Shown here piece after piece: positions 52,611 through 61,979 of a stretch of 64,000 nt of DNA (position 1 is its first letter; every line of letters begins with the position of its first letter). The notes beneath the pieces are model-generated. The model ran no database searches. It was not told where the DNA came from and saw nothing but the letters and a program-made list of their open reading frames with translations. The stretch is from NCBI GenBank assembly GCA_003151515.1, contig PLXS01000030.1, positions 77,757-141,756 on the forward strand, given 5' to 3'. This stretch comes from Opitutaceae bacterium (GTDB lineage: Bacteria > Verrucomicrobiota > Verrucomicrobiia > Opitutales > Opitutaceae). A program made the translations under genes and the position numbers.

Positions 52611-52807
52611 GGGCTTCGCCCCTCGAGGATGGAGCGCGCCGTCTCGGCGTCCTCGTCCGCCACCTGCACGCGGATGCCCGGGCTCACCATCCCGCGGTAC
52701 GTGACCGTCAGCTCGTCCGGCACGAAGGCCGCGATGCCGCAGTCGGCGAGAAGCGAGCGAAGCACCATCGCCTCGTCGGTCGAGGAGCATTCGGCGACGG
52801 TGGTCAT
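52607..52807 (-). CDS. DUF2007-like small protein
   Basis: A 66-residue protein with an alpha-beta ferredoxin-like layout: MTTVAECSSTDEAMVLRSLLADCGIAAFVPDE, then GIRVQVADEDAETARSILEG. This is the pattern of DUF2007/putative signal-transducing proteins, PII-like in shape. Its function is unknown. It is coupled to the DUF4202 gene downstream and lies 21 bases after glycyl-tRNA synthetase. Confidence 0.78.
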   Translation of the reverse strand: MTTVAECSSTDEAMVLRSLLADCGIAAFVPDELTVTYRGMVSPGIRVQVADEDAETARSILEGRSP

Positions 52808-52828
52808 GGTGGCTTTCCCGGAGGCGGG

Positions 52829-54352
52829 CTAGTACACCTTCTCCTCGAGGAGGGCGAACAGCTCGGGCTCGCCGATCCTCACCTGCTTCATCGAGTCGCG
52901 CTCGCGCAGCGTGAACGTGCCGTCCTTCTCGATGGTCTCGAAGTCTATCGTCACGCACCAGGGAGTTCCGATCTCGTCCTGGCGCCGGTAGCGCCTGCCG
53001 ATCGCCCCCGACTCGTCGTAGAAGACCGCGTACTTGCGCTTCAGCGCCCGGTGGAGGGCCTCGGCGCGCGCCACGAGCTCGGGCTTATTCTTGAGGAGCG
53101 GGAGCACGGCGACCTTCACCGGCGCGACGCGCGGGCTCAGGCGCAGCACGGTGCGCTTCTCGACGTTGCCCTTGTTGTCCCTCACGTCCTCCTCGGCGTA
53201 GCCGGCGCACAGCAGGGCGAGGAAGATCCGGTCGACGCCGACCGCGGGCTCGATGACGTGGGGCACGAACCTCTTCTTTGACGCCTCGTCGAAGATCACC
53301 TGGGGGATTCCGCTGAACTTCTCGTGCTGCTTCAGGTCGTAGTCGCCGCGGGCGGCGACGCCCCAGAGCTCCTGCACCCCGAAGGGGTAGCGGAACATGA
53401 TGTCGGTCGTGCCCCTCGAGTAGAAGGCCAGCTTCTCCTTGGGGTGGTTGTACTCGGAGAGGCGGCCTGCGGGCAGCCCGATGGAAACGAGCCAGTCCTT
53501 GCACCAGTCGATCCATTCGCGGTGGCACTTGGCCCAGTCGGCGTCCTCGTGGATGAAGTACTCCATCTCCATCTGCTCGAACTCCCGCGAGCGGAAGACG
53601 AAGTTGCGCGGCGTGATCTCGTTGCGGAACGACTTGCCGATCTGCGCTATGCCGAAGGGAAGCTTCACCCGGCCCGTGTCCACCACGGCCTTGAAGTCGG
53701 CGAACATGCCCTGCGCGGTCTCCGGGCGCAGGTAGGCGACCGACGACGCGTCGGTCATCGCGCCGACGTTCGTCTGGAACATCATGTTGAAGGAGCGGGG
53801 CGCCGTGAGGCTCCCCGGCTCCCCGGTCGCGGGGGAGGGGATGAGGGCTATCTCCTCGGGGGCCGCCTCGGTCATGTCCCGCACGCGGACGGGCTCGAGC
53901 TTGCCCTGGATGGACTTCTTGCGCTTGAGGGACTCCGCCGCCTCCTGCAGCTCCTCGGGGGTGCGCTCGCCCTCAAGGGCGCTCACGTAGCCCACGGTCC
54001 TGCCGTCGACGACGACGGGCGCGAAGAAAAGCTGGTCGGCGCGGTACCTCTGCTTGCTTGCCCGGCAGTCGACCAGGGGGTCGGTGAAGCCGGCCACGTG
54101 GCCCGAGGCCTCCCAGACCTTGGGGTGCATGATGATGGAGGTCTCTATCCCGACAATGTCGTCGCGGCGGTGGACCATGTCGTTCCACCAGCAGTCGCGG
54201 ATGTTCTTCTTCAGCTCCGCCCCGAGGGGGCCGTAGTCGAAGAACCCGTTTATGCCGCCGTAGATCTCTGAGGACTGGAAAATGAAGCCGCGGCGCTTGC
54301 ACAGCGACACGAGTGTTTCCATCGAGACTTCCTGCGGGGCGGGTTCGGACAT
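52829..54352 (-). CDS. glyS: Glycyl-tRNA synthetase (dimeric, single-chain type)
   Basis: Class II synthetase of the alpha2 type, 507 residues. It starts near [31 protein letters not shown], followed by [30 protein letters not shown], motif 2 [28 protein letters not shown] and motif 3 [17 protein letters not shown], with the C-terminal anticodon-binding domain [21 protein letters not shown]. This is distinct from the bacterial alpha2-beta2 GlyQS enzyme. Nothing is missing. It follows the M3 peptidase after 33 bases. Confidence 0.96.
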   Translation of the reverse strand: MSEPAPQEVSMETLVSLCKRRGFIFQSSEIYGGINGFFDYGPLGAELKKNIRDCWWNDMVHRRDDIVGIETSIIMHPKVWEASGHVAGFTDPLVDCRASKQRYRADQLFFAPVVVDGRTVGYVSALEGERTPEELQEAAESLKRKKSIQGKLEPVRVRDMTEAAPEEIALIPSPATGEPGSLTAPRSFNMMFQTNVGAMTDASSVAYLRPETAQGMFADFKAVVDTGRVKLPFGIAQIGKSFRNEITPRNFVFRSREFEQMEMEYFIHEDADWAKCHREWIDWCKDWLVSIGLPAGRLSEYNHPKEKLAFYSRGTTDIMFRYPFGVQELWGVAARGDYDLKQHEKFSGIPQVIFDEASKKRFVPHVIEPAVGVDRIFLALLCAGYAEEDVRDNKGNVEKRTVLRLSPRVAPVKVAVLPLLKNKPELVARAEALHRALKRKYAVFYDESGAIGRRYRRQDEIGTPWCVTIDFETIEKDGTFTLRERDSMKQVRIGEPELFALLEEKVY

Positions 54353-54385
54353 AGCCGCCCAGACATAGACGGCACCCGGGCGGGG

Positions 54386-56515
54386 TCAATTCCCGCCTTG
54401 GTCGAGCCCCCTGCGCCTGACGAGGGCCCCGACGTCCGGTTCGCCCCCCGTTAGCGAGCGGAACATCCCGATGGCCTCCCGGCTGTCGCCGCGCGAGAGG
54501 ACCGTCGAGCGGAAGAGCTCGCCGTTCTCCCGCGTCAGGCCCCCGTGCGCCTTGAACCACTCGATCGTGTCGGCGACGAGGACGTCGGCCCAGATGTAGG
54601 CGTAGTAGTTCGCCGCGTAGCCGCCGGAGAACGAGTGGGAGAAGTAGGTGCTGCGGTATCTGGGCGGCACGGGCGCGAAGTCGACGCCGCACCTATGCAG
54701 CGTCGCCGCCTCGAACGCCGCGACGTCGACAGGGATGTCAGCGGGCTTGAGCTCGTGCCACGCCTGGTCGATGAGCGTCGCCTCGAGGTACTCGGCCGTC
54801 TCGTATCCCTGGTTGAACTTGGAGGTGGCGAGCATCTTGTCGAGGAGAGCGGACGGAATGGGCTCGCCCGTTTGGTAGTGCCTGGCGTAGTGGCGAACGA
54901 CCTCGGGCCATTCGGCCCACATCTCGTTCACCTGGGAGGGGTACTCCACGAAGTCGGTGGGGACGGCGGTGCCGCCGAAGAGGGGGTAGCGCACGTTCGA
55001 GAAGAGCCCGTGCAGGCCGTGGCCGAACTCGTGGAACAGCGTGACGACCTCGTCGAAGGTGAGGAGCGTGGGCTCGCCCGGGCCGGGCTTCGGGATGTTG
55101 TGGTGGTTGCCCACGACCGGCCGGCGGCCGAGGAGCGAGGACTGGGTGACATACTCGTTCATCCACGCGCCGCCCTGCTTCGAAGGACGGGCGTAGAAGT
55201 CCTCGAGCAGCAGGCCCAAGGGCTTTGCGTGCGCGTCGAAGACCTCGAACACCCGGACGTCGGGATTGTAGACGGGCAGGTCGTGGCGCTCCCGGAACGT
55301 GAGGCCGTAGAGCCTGTTGGCCGCGAAGAAGACGCCGTCCTCGAGGACGCGGTTGAGCTCGAAGTAGGGCCTCAGCTGCGCCTCGTCGACCGAGTACCTG
55401 GCCCTGCGGACCTTCTCCGCATAGTAGGCCCAGTCCCATGAGGCGATCTGGAAGCCGCCGTGCTGCGCGTCTACGATGGCCTGCATGTCGGTCGCCTCCC
55501 GCCGCGCCTTCGCGATGGCCGGCGCGGCGAGCCGGGAGAGAAGCCCGTTGACTGCGCCGACGGTGCGCGCCGTCTGGTCCTCGACCGTGAAGGCGGCGAA
55601 GGTGTCGTAGCCCAGGAGGGCCGCCTGCTCCGCGCGAAGCCTGGCGATCCGGGAGACGACCGCGCGGTTGTCGTAGGGCCCGCCGCGGCTTCCCCTGGCG
55701 AGAGAGGCCTCCATGATCCGCTCGCGAAGCGGCCGGTTTTCCAGGTAGACGAGCGGGGGCTGGCCCGTGGTGTTGTCGAGGGCGATCACGTACCCGCCGC
55801 CCTTGCGGTCCGCGGCGATCTCCGCCGCGGGCAGGCCCGCGAGATCGGCGGCGTCCGCCGCGGCGACACCGGAGGCGTTGACCTCGTTCAGGACGTTCTG
55901 GGTGAAGGTCGACTCGAGGCTCGCAAGTTCCCGGTTCAGCGCCCTCAGGCGCTCCTTGTCAGGCCCCGAGAGCCTCGCGCCCGCGCGCACAAAGTCGCGG
56001 TGGTAGCGCTCAAGGAGCCTGAGCGACTCGGCGTCGAGACCCAGCGACGACCGCGCGTCGTAGAGCGCGCCGATCCTCGCGAAGAGGGCCGGGTTCATGT
56101 GGATCGCGTCCGCGTGGGCGGCCCGCACGGGCGCCATGTCGGAGTCGATCTTCTGCATGCCCGGGGTGGTGTCCGCCTGGTTCAGGTTGTCGAACACCGC
56201 GGAGACGCGCGCCAGCTCCTGGCCGGAGCGCTCCAGGGCGACAATCGTGTTGTCGAAGGTGGGCTTGTCCGGGTCCGACGCGACGGCCTCTACCTCCCTC
56301 AGATGGTCCGCCATCGCCTTCTCGAAGGCGGGCACGTAGTCCGCCTCCCGTATCCGGTCGAACGGGGGCATGCCGTAGGGGAGGGGGCTTTCCGGGAGAA
56401 GGGGGTTTTCAGTCATGGGGGGCTGGGGCGTTGGAGCCGGCGAGGCCCGGCACAGGGAGGGGACCAGCAGCGCGAGGGCGAGGCCCCCGCGCCGCAGGAA
56501 AAGGGTTCTGCACAT
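54386..56515 (-). CDS. M3 family metallopeptidase (Dcp/oligopeptidase A-like), exported
   Basis: Zinc oligopeptidase of 709 residues. The N-terminus MCRTLFLRRGGLALALLVPSLCRA is a signal peptide. The zinc site is LFHEFGHGLHGLFS, with the third ligand Glu about 28 residues later, near DFVEYPSQVNEMWAEW. Also seen are MPPFDRIREADYVPAFEKAM at the start and SHSFSGGYAANYYAYIWADVL, characteristic of peptidyl-dipeptidases. Its exported form points to periplasmic peptide turnover. Gene is first in a run with glyS, after the esterase and Fsr genes. Confidence 0.94.
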   Translation of the reverse strand: MCRTLFLRRGGLALALLVPSLCRASPAPTPQPPMTENPLLPESPLPYGMPPFDRIREADYVPAFEKAMADHLREVEAVASDPDKPTFDNTIVALERSGQELARVSAVFDNLNQADTTPGMQKIDSDMAPVRAAHADAIHMNPALFARIGALYDARSSLGLDAESLRLLERYHRDFVRAGARLSGPDKERLRALNRELASLESTFTQNVLNEVNASGVAAADAADLAGLPAAEIAADRKGGGYVIALDNTTGQPPLVYLENRPLRERIMEASLARGSRGGPYDNRAVVSRIARLRAEQAALLGYDTFAAFTVEDQTARTVGAVNGLLSRLAAPAIAKARREATDMQAIVDAQHGGFQIASWDWAYYAEKVRRARYSVDEAQLRPYFELNRVLEDGVFFAANRLYGLTFRERHDLPVYNPDVRVFEVFDAHAKPLGLLLEDFYARPSKQGGAWMNEYVTQSSLLGRRPVVGNHHNIPKPGPGEPTLLTFDEVVTLFHEFGHGLHGLFSNVRYPLFGGTAVPTDFVEYPSQVNEMWAEWPEVVRHYARHYQTGEPIPSALLDKMLATSKFNQGYETAEYLEATLIDQAWHELKPADIPVDVAAFEAATLHRCGVDFAPVPPRYRSTYFSHSFSGGYAANYYAYIWADVLVADTIEWFKAHGGLTRENGELFRSTVLSRGDSREAIGMFRSLTGGEPDVGALVRRRGLDQGGN

Positions 56516-56530
56516 ATCCCAAGACGAGTA

Positions 56531-57277
56531 TCAACCCAGCAATCTTGCAAGACCCTCCCTCATGCCAAGGGGCGCGGAGTCGTAGTGGTCGCGGCCCGGG
56601 AACCGCTCGCTCACCACCCTCAGGCCCGAGAAGGGCCTATCGGTGAGCTGCTTCTCGAGAAGCGCGAGGTCGCCCGCCATGGACGGCGTGTCGGCGTCGC
56701 CGGCGCACAGATAGAGGCTGGCGTCAAGCCGCGCCTGGCGGTCGCGCAGGCGCGCGGCGAGGCCGAGGATGCTGCGGTTGTCCCACCAGATCGAGGGCGC
56801 GCTGGCGAGCGCGGCGCTGAAGAACGGACCGGGCTGGAAGAGCGCGTGAAGGACCAGGAGCGAGCCCAGCGAGTGGCCGGCGATGGCCCTTCGGTCGGTG
56901 CGCAGGGGATGGAGCCTGGCGAGTTCGGGCCAGAGCGTGGCGCACAGGTAGCGCAGGAACCGGTCGGCGCCCCCGCTTGAAGGCTCCTCCGGGGAGGCGG
57001 TCGGCGTGTAGTCGCGGCCCCGGAAGTTGCCCGGCTTTCCGAATCCGGCGCCGTAGCCCACACCGACCACCAGGGTCGGCCCGATCCTGCCGGACGCCTG
57101 GAGGGAGCGCGCCGCCTGGGCCGCCGTGTCGAAGAGGTAATCCCCGTCCATGAGGAGCACCGAGTCCCAGGGGCCGGGGGCCCCCGGGGGCGCGTCGGCA
57201 TAGATGGCATAGGTGGCGCCGGTTTCCTGCGAGCGGGACTGGAAAGCGGGCCTCGCGCGCGTGGCCGTCGGCTTCAT
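56531..57277 (-). CDS. Alpha/beta hydrolase, esterase-D/Fes-type fold
   Basis: A 248-residue hydrolase of the putative esterase family (PF00756 type). It has LLMDGDYLFDTAAQAARSL, GVGYGAGFG, the nucleophile elbow AGHSLGSLLVLHAL and late ERFPGRDHYDSAPLGM with the probable catalytic His. Relatives include enterochelin esterases and S-formylglutathione hydrolases. No signal peptide is evident. It starts eight bases after the Fsr-type transporter stop and is likely co-transcribed with it. Confidence 0.82.
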   Translation of the reverse strand: MKPTATRARPAFQSRSQETGATYAIYADAPPGAPGPWDSVLLMDGDYLFDTAAQAARSLQASGRIGPTLVVGVGYGAGFGKPGNFRGRDYTPTASPEEPSSGGADRFLRYLCATLWPELARLHPLRTDRRAIAGHSLGSLLVLHALFQPGPFFSAALASAPSIWWDNRSILGLAARLRDRQARLDASLYLCAGDADTPSMAGDLALLEKQLTDRPFSGLRVVSERFPGRDHYDSAPLGMREGLARLLG

Positions 57278-57284
57278 GGGGCGT

Positions 57285-58526
57285 TCAGGCGGACTCGGCG
57301 GCCTGCCCCTCGATTCGGCGGGCCCGCCTGCTCGCGCTCTCGATGTCCGGCAGGAACCAGGTGAGGATGCCTATCAGCGGCAGGTAGCCGCACGCGTTGA
57401 AGAGGAACCCGATGCTGCGCAGGTCGGCGATCTTCCCTAGCGCGGCGGAGGCGACGCCGCCCATCCCGAACGCCAGCCCGAAGAAGAGCCCCGATATCAT
57501 GCCCACCTTGCCGGGGATGAGCTCCTGGGCGTAGACGAGGATCGCGGAGAACGCGGACGCGAGGATGGCGCCGATCAGCACCGAGAGGACCACGGTCGCC
57601 CCCAGACCGACGTGGGGAAGCAGGATCGAGAAGGGGGCGACGCCGAGGATCGAGATCCAGATCACGTACTTGCGCCCGAACCTGTCGCCGAGCGGCCCGC
57701 CGAGGATGGTCCCGGCCGCGACGGCCGCGAGGAACACGAAGAGCAGGTACTGCGCCCCCTGTATAGAGAGGCCGAAGCGCTGGATGAGGTAGAACGTGTA
57801 GTAGTTGGTGATGCTCACCAGGTAGAAGTACTTCGAGAAGATGAGGGAGACCAGGACCGCGAGCGAGAGGGAGACCGTTCCGCGCGACAGGGTCTGCGGC
57901 CCGTGGACCGACGGCCGCTTCCTGAAGGAGGGGAGGTTTCGCCGGTACCATCCCCCGACCCGGGTGAGGAGCGCGATCCCGCCGAGCGCCAGGACCCCGA
58001 ACCAGATTATCGAGGCCTGCCCGTTCGGGACGACGATGAGCGCGGCAAGCAGAGGCCCGAGCGAGCTGCCGAAGTTGCCCCCGACCTGGAACAGTGACTG
58101 CGCGAACCCGTGCCGGTTGCCCGCGGCCATGTGGGCCATGCGCGAGGCCTCGGGGTGGAAGATGGCCGAGCCCATTCCGATGATCACCGACGAGACGAGG
58201 ATCATCGGGTAGCTGGCGGCCCGCGACAGCGACACAAGCCCGGTTAACGTGAAGGCCATCCCCCACGCGAGGGAGTAGGGCCTCGGGTTGCGGTCGGTGT
58301 AGGCGCCTATCAGGGGCTGCAGGATGGAGGCCGTCAGCTGGTAGCTGAGCGTGATGAGCCCGATCTGCGTGAAGCTCAGGCCGAAGGGCCCCTTGAGCAT
58401 GGGGTATATCGCCGGGAGCAGCGCCTGGAGCGTGTCGTTTATCAGGTGGGAGGCGCTGAGCGCCACGAGGACGGCCATCGCCGTCTCTGCCTTCCCCAAC
58501 GATGACTTGCCCGGGTCGTTGTGCAC
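57285..58526 (-). CDS. fsr: MFS transporter of the fosmidomycin-resistance (Fsr) type
   Basis: Major-facilitator protein, 413 residues, twelve helices. Diagnostic are LSASHLINDTLQALLPAIYPMLKGPFGLSFTQIGLITLSYQLTASILQPLIGAYTDR and GMGSAIFHPEASRMAHMAAGNRHGFAQSLFQVGGNFGSSLGPLLAALIV, features of the Fsr group. Export of fosmidomycin or related drugs is known for E. coli Fsr; the real substrate here is unknown. Leads an apparent minus-strand operon with the esterase, M3 peptidase and glyS. Confidence 0.88.
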   Translation of the reverse strand: MHNDPGKSSLGKAETAMAVLVALSASHLINDTLQALLPAIYPMLKGPFGLSFTQIGLITLSYQLTASILQPLIGAYTDRNPRPYSLAWGMAFTLTGLVSLSRAASYPMILVSSVIIGMGSAIFHPEASRMAHMAAGNRHGFAQSLFQVGGNFGSSLGPLLAALIVVPNGQASIIWFGVLALGGIALLTRVGGWYRRNLPSFRKRPSVHGPQTLSRGTVSLSLAVLVSLIFSKYFYLVSITNYYTFYLIQRFGLSIQGAQYLLFVFLAAVAAGTILGGPLGDRFGRKYVIWISILGVAPFSILLPHVGLGATVVLSVLIGAILASAFSAILVYAQELIPGKVGMISGLFFGLAFGMGGVASAALGKIADLRSIGFLFNACGYLPLIGILTWFLPDIESASRRARRIEGQAAESA

Positions 58527-58576
58527 CCGGACTAGCTATCCCGGTTGCGCAGATCTGCAACCTTGGGAAACGCACC

Positions 58577-59167
58577 CTAGGCGGTTTCCCGTGGGCCGGG
58601 AGGGGAGAGCAGGCCTATGCGTCTGCAGAGGGCGTGGGAGGCGATGAGCCTCGAGAGGCGGCCCATGCGGGTCTGCTCGCGCACGGCGCTGACGACCCAG
58701 AAGGTGGCGGTGCGCCGGTACCCCGGCGGCTGCGCGGCCCAGTGGGCCCAGGCCGCGCCGTTGCGGCGGAACTCGCTCGCGAGGTGCCCGGGCAGCTCCT
58801 TCGGGCGCCGCTCGAAGGAGTAGATCCCCGTGCGCTTCGCCTCGCGCGACTCGAACGCCTTCAGGCCCGGGGCCTGCATCCTGCCCTCGGCGATCAGCCT
58901 GCCCGCGTGGCGGACATTGACGAGGCTCCACGTGCTTCGCGGCCGCCGCGGAGAGAAGCGGATCGTGTAGCCGTGCGCCCCGGCCCCGCGCCGCACGCCG
59001 TCTATCCACCCGAAGCAGAGGGCCTCGTCGAGCGCCTCGGGGTAGGTCATGCCGCCCTTGCCGGAAGCTGCGCTGTTGAACCCCACGAGGAGCTCGGTCC
59101 TGCGCGAATGGGAGTAGCGAAGCCAGGCGCGGAACCTCGCCGCGCTGGCAAAATGGACGGCCTTCAT
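58577..59167 (-). CDS. YdeI/OmdA-like protein (bacteriocin-protection, DUF1801-related)
   Basis: A 196-residue protein with the YdeI family start FASAARFRAWLRYSHSRRTELLVGF, the core MTYPEALDEALCFGWIDGVRR and RFSPRRPRSTWSLVNVRHAGRLIAEGRM, and the C-terminal part FFVRRPKEL-like RRPKELPGHLASEFRRNGAAWAHWAAQPPGYRR. Relatives are named OmdA or YdeI and are reported to affect stress or antimicrobial-peptide tolerance, but the biochemical role is not known. Start at 59167 gives an ATGA overlap with the upstream regulator; the track's long ORF is a shadow before that. Confidence 0.87.
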   Translation of the reverse strand: MKAVHFASAARFRAWLRYSHSRRTELLVGFNSAASGKGGMTYPEALDEALCFGWIDGVRRGAGAHGYTIRFSPRRPRSTWSLVNVRHAGRLIAEGRMQAPGLKAFESREAKRTGIYSFERRPKELPGHLASEFRRNGAAWAHWAAQPPGYRRTATFWVVSAVREQTRMGRLSRLIASHALCRRIGLLSPPGPRETA

Positions 59168-59850
59168 GCGCGCGGGTACCCGTTGGCCCGGGCCGGCTGG
59201 GGGTTGGGCCTCTGCACGACCGGGGGCCGCGTCAGCCCGCAGCGCCTCGCGAAGCGGGCGGCCTCGGCGCGCGAGTGAAGGCCGAGCTTTCGCATGATGT
59301 TGAAGCGGTGCTTCTCGACCGTCTCCGGGGAAAGCTGCAGGCGCGCCGCGATCTCCGCGTCCGACAGGGGCTCGCCGACGAGGCTCAGGATCGTCTGCTC
59401 GCGGTCCGTCAGCACCTTGTCGAAGGCGTCGGGGTTGCGGGTGTGGGCCCGGCGCGCCTCCATGAAGGGCACCGGGAAGTAGGTCGAGCCCCCCTCGATC
59501 GCCGCGATCGCGAGGTTCAGCTCCGCGATCGTGTTGGTCGACTTGTCGATGAAGCCCTGGACGGCCGCCCGTTCGATGCGGCCGAGCGTGTACTCGTCGA
59601 AGTAGGCCGAGATCACGAGCGTGCGGATGAGCGCCCTCTTGCGCCGCACGGTGCGCAGCACGTCGAGGCCGTCCATGTCCGGCAGGTGGATGTCGAGGAT
59701 GAGCAGATCCGGCATCGACGCCGGCACCATGGCGAGCGCCTCGCGGCCCGTGCCCGCCTCCCCGACAACCTCGTGCCCCAGGTCCGCCACGCACGCCTTC
59801 CTCAGGATGTCCCTGAAGAGGCGCTCGTCCTCGACAATGGCGATCTTCAT
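59164..59850 (-). CDS. NarL/FixJ-type response regulator
   Basis: Receiver plus LuxR-type HTH, 228 residues. The receiver begins MKIAIVEDERLFRDIL, carries the phospho-Asp in LLILDIHLPDMDG and the Lys in FIDKSTNTIAEL. HTH sequence is LTDREQTILSLVGEPLSDAEIAARLQLSPETVEKHRFNIMRKLGLHSRAEAARFA. A 20-residue Pro-rich tail ends it. No sensor kinase is adjacent; the YdeI-like gene is coupled downstream. Confidence 0.92.
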   Translation of the reverse strand: MKIAIVEDERLFRDILRKACVADLGHEVVGEAGTGREALAMVPASMPDLLILDIHLPDMDGLDVLRTVRRKRALIRTLVISAYFDEYTLGRIERAAVQGFIDKSTNTIAELNLAIAAIEGGSTYFPVPFMEARRAHTRNPDAFDKVLTDREQTILSLVGEPLSDAEIAARLQLSPETVEKHRFNIMRKLGLHSRAEAARFARRCGLTRPPVVQRPNPQPARANGYPRA

Positions 59851-59899
59851 TGGGGGGGAAAGTTTGTGGCGGCGGGGCCGGCTTGGAAAGGACTCCCGC

Positions 59900-59915
59900 T
59901 ACCGGAATGCCGGTA
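59900..59915. promoter_or_regulatory. Interrupted palindrome upstream of the NarL-type regulator
   Basis: TACCGG-AATG-CCGGTA has perfect 6-bp arms separated by 4 bases and lies in the 76-base gap between the asparaginase stop and the regulator start. It may be an operator for autoregulation or the end of the asparaginase transcript. No U-run follows. Confidence 0.35.
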
Positions 59916-59926
59916 CCGGGTTCCTC

Positions 59927-60952
59927 CTAATGCGAGTAGAAGAGGCGCTGCAGCTCCATCGGGTCGCGCGTCCGCGTCAGGCCGAGCATGAGCAGGATGC
60001 GCGCCTTCTGGGGGTTGAGCTCTACCGCGGCGATGAGGCCGTTCGCGTCGTCGTCCACCTCGACGTTCCTCTCGACGATCCCGCCGCCTGTGCGCGAGCT
60101 GCGCACGACGGCGATGCCCGCCTTCGCTGCGGCCGCGGCCGCCGCCAGCGCCGGAGCCGCCAGGTTGCCGTTGCCCACGCCCGCGATCACGATCCCGCGC
60201 GCCCCGGCCCGCGCCGCGGCCTCGATGAGCTCCGGCCCCATCCCGGCGTGCGCATAGACGACGTCTACCCTGGGAAGGGCGGCGCGAGGCGGCAGAGAGA
60301 AGGTGCCGCCCCGGGTCTGGCGCCGCACGGGCGCCCCGTAGAAGTGGATCCGCCCCGCGCTCACGAGGCCCGCCAGACCGCGCTGGGTGCTGCGAAACGT
60401 CCCGATGAGAGTCGTGTTCGTCTTGGAAACCTCGCGGGCGTAGTGGATCTCGTCGTTCGCGACCACGAGCACGCCGCGCCCCCACGCCCGCGGATCCGCC
60501 GCCGTTGCCACGGCGTTGTAGAGGTTCATGGGGCCGTCCGCGCTGATGGCGGTCGCCGGCCTCATCGCGCCGACCAGGACGACGGGCTTCGCCCCCTTGA
60601 GGACCAGATTGAGGAAATAGGCGGTCTCCTCCATGGTGTCCGTGCCGTGAGTGACGACGACACCGGCGATCGACGGGTTGGCCTGGGCCCGCTGGACCCT
60701 TGACGCAACGGCGCGCCAGACGGCCTCCCCCATGTCCTGGCTGCCGATGCTCGCGACCTGCTCGGTCTCGAGGCGCGCGAGCGAGTGGATTCCCGGCGCG
60801 GCCGCGACAAGGGCGTCGACGGGCAGGATCGCGGACCGGTACCCCCGGCGCGGGCCGCGGGCCTGCGCCCCGGCGATGGTGCCGCCGGTGGCGAGAACGA
60901 TGACCCTCGGCCGCTGCGCGGGGTTCGTCCTTCTCGGGCGGGAGCGGGCCAT
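59927..60952 (-). CDS. L-asparaginase (type II-like)
   Basis: Hydrolyses L-asparagine to aspartate and ammonia, 341 residues from the ATG at 60952. The first active-site motif is VLATGGTIAGAQ (Thr), the second VVVTHGTDTMEETAYFL. Also typical are GPMNLYNAV, VLVVANDEIHYAREVSKTNTT and FRSTQRGLAG. Sequence resembles periplasmic type II enzymes, yet the N-terminus MARSRPRRTNPAQRPR lacks a signal peptide, so it may be cytoplasmic. A GTG at 60961 would add three residues. Confidence 0.93.
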   Translation of the reverse strand: MARSRPRRTNPAQRPRVIVLATGGTIAGAQARGPRRGYRSAILPVDALVAAAPGIHSLARLETEQVASIGSQDMGEAVWRAVASRVQRAQANPSIAGVVVTHGTDTMEETAYFLNLVLKGAKPVVLVGAMRPATAISADGPMNLYNAVATAADPRAWGRGVLVVANDEIHYAREVSKTNTTLIGTFRSTQRGLAGLVSAGRIHFYGAPVRRQTRGGTFSLPPRAALPRVDVVYAHAGMGPELIEAAARAGARGIVIAGVGNGNLAAPALAAAAAAAKAGIAVVRSSRTGGGIVERNVEVDDDANGLIAAVELNPQKARILLMLGLTRTRDPMELQRLFYSH

Positions 60953-60961
60953 GATCCCCAC

Positions 60962-61160
60962 ATTGAGGGGAGCGGGCCCGCGTGTCTATACCTCGCGGGG
61001 CCCGGGCGGGTTTCCTGAAGGGATGCGCCGGCCCGCGGTGTTAAGGGACGGCAACGCCAATGAAACCAGGCGCGGAGAACCTGCATTCTTGTCTCGTCGA
61101 GCCGCCGGCAATCGGCTCTTGTGCCGCTGTCGGCACAAACCCCGCCGGAGCACCCAGCCC
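60962..61160. promoter_or_regulatory. Divergent intergenic region between asparaginase and membrane protein
   Basis: About 200 bases with no recognised gene. It contains the hairpin TTGTGCCG-CTGT-CGGCACAA (61119-61138) near the right-hand start codon. The remainder has no convincing promoter hexamers or coding bias. Confidence 0.4.
61119..61138. promoter_or_regulatory. Perfect 8-bp inverted repeat before a membrane-protein gene
   Basis: TTGTGCCG and CGGCACAA are perfect complements with a 4-base CTGT loop. It ends 22 bases before the GTG start of the downstream gene. It could be a repressor operator or an RNA hairpin in the leader affecting translation. Confidence 0.4.
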
Positions 61161-61946
61161 GTGAGACGACTTGCGCACATCCTCTTCGCGACCGGCATGG
61201 CGGGTCTGGGGGTCCTAAGCCTGCTGTCGGGCGACTTTGCCATGAACTGGCAGCCGGTTCCCGACTCGCTGCCCCACCGGGCGGCCTTTGCCTATGCCTC
61301 GGGCGCCCTACTGCTGGCGGGGGGCCTCGGGATGTGCTTCAGGCGCACGGCGGCTGTCGCGGTGCGTTCCCTGACGGCCTTCCTTTTCCTCTGGCTGCTC
61401 GTCCTGCAGCTGCCCCGGGTGGCGGCGCGCCCCTTAGACGAGGGCATGTGGCTCGGCTTCTGCGAGACGACTGTGCTGACCGCCGGCGCGTGGATCCTCT
61501 CCTGCTTCTGCGCCGCGGGATCCGGCCCGGGTTCCGCGGACGGGGAGGCCTGGATGCGCGCCGGGCGCGTGGCCTTCGCGGCGGCGCTGCCGCTGATTGG
61601 ACTCTCCCACTACGTCTATGTCGGCGCCACGGCGTCGATGGTGCCCGCGTGGATCCCGGCGCACGTGTTCTTCGCCTATCTTACCGGCACGGGGCACATC
61701 GCCGCCGGGGCGGGCATGCTCCTTGGAATACTCAGGCGGGCGGCGGCCGTGCTCGAGGCGGCGATGATCAGCTGCTTCGTCCTGCTGCTGCACATCCCGG
61801 GCGTCTGCGCCGCGCCGGCCAGCCGGCTGCAGTGGACGATGCTGTTCGTGGCCACCGCCCTCATGGCGGCCGGCTGGTCCGCGGCGGCGTCCCTTTTCGC
61901 GGACAAGCCGGTCCCGGGGCCGTCCGGGGCCGCGGGCGCGGCTTGA
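61161..61946 (+). CDS. Polytopic membrane protein of unknown function
   Basis: A 261-residue protein with about seven or eight hydrophobic segments, starting from the GTG at 61161 (MRRLAHILFATGMAGLGVLSLLSGDF). The visible repeats of helices with PVPDSLPHRAAFAYASGALLLAGGLGM and HYVYVGATASMVPAWIPAHVFFAYLTGTGHIAAG resemble DoxX-like/DUF4267-type membrane proteins in size and layout, with the FAYLTGTGHIAAG segment internally similar to FAYASGALLLAGG. A function cannot be assigned. The track start at 60651 lies in asparaginase. Confidence 0.75.
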   Translation: MRRLAHILFATGMAGLGVLSLLSGDFAMNWQPVPDSLPHRAAFAYASGALLLAGGLGMCFRRTAAVAVRSLTAFLFLWLLVLQLPRVAARPLDEGMWLGFCETTVLTAGAWILSCFCAAGSGPGSADGEAWMRAGRVAFAAALPLIGLSHYVYVGATASMVPAWIPAHVFFAYLTGTGHIAAGAGMLLGILRRAAAVLEAAMISCFVLLLHIPGVCAAPASRLQWTMLFVATALMAAGWSAAASLFADKPVPGPSGAAGAA

Positions 61947-61979
61947 CCCCCCGGCGCGTTTGGGGCGTCTTGCAGGAGG

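Noticed and set aside
58577-59794. 405-residue ORF covering the YdeI-like gene
   Set aside because: The first 209 codons are a frame-shadow of the NarL-type regulator; the real start is 59167.
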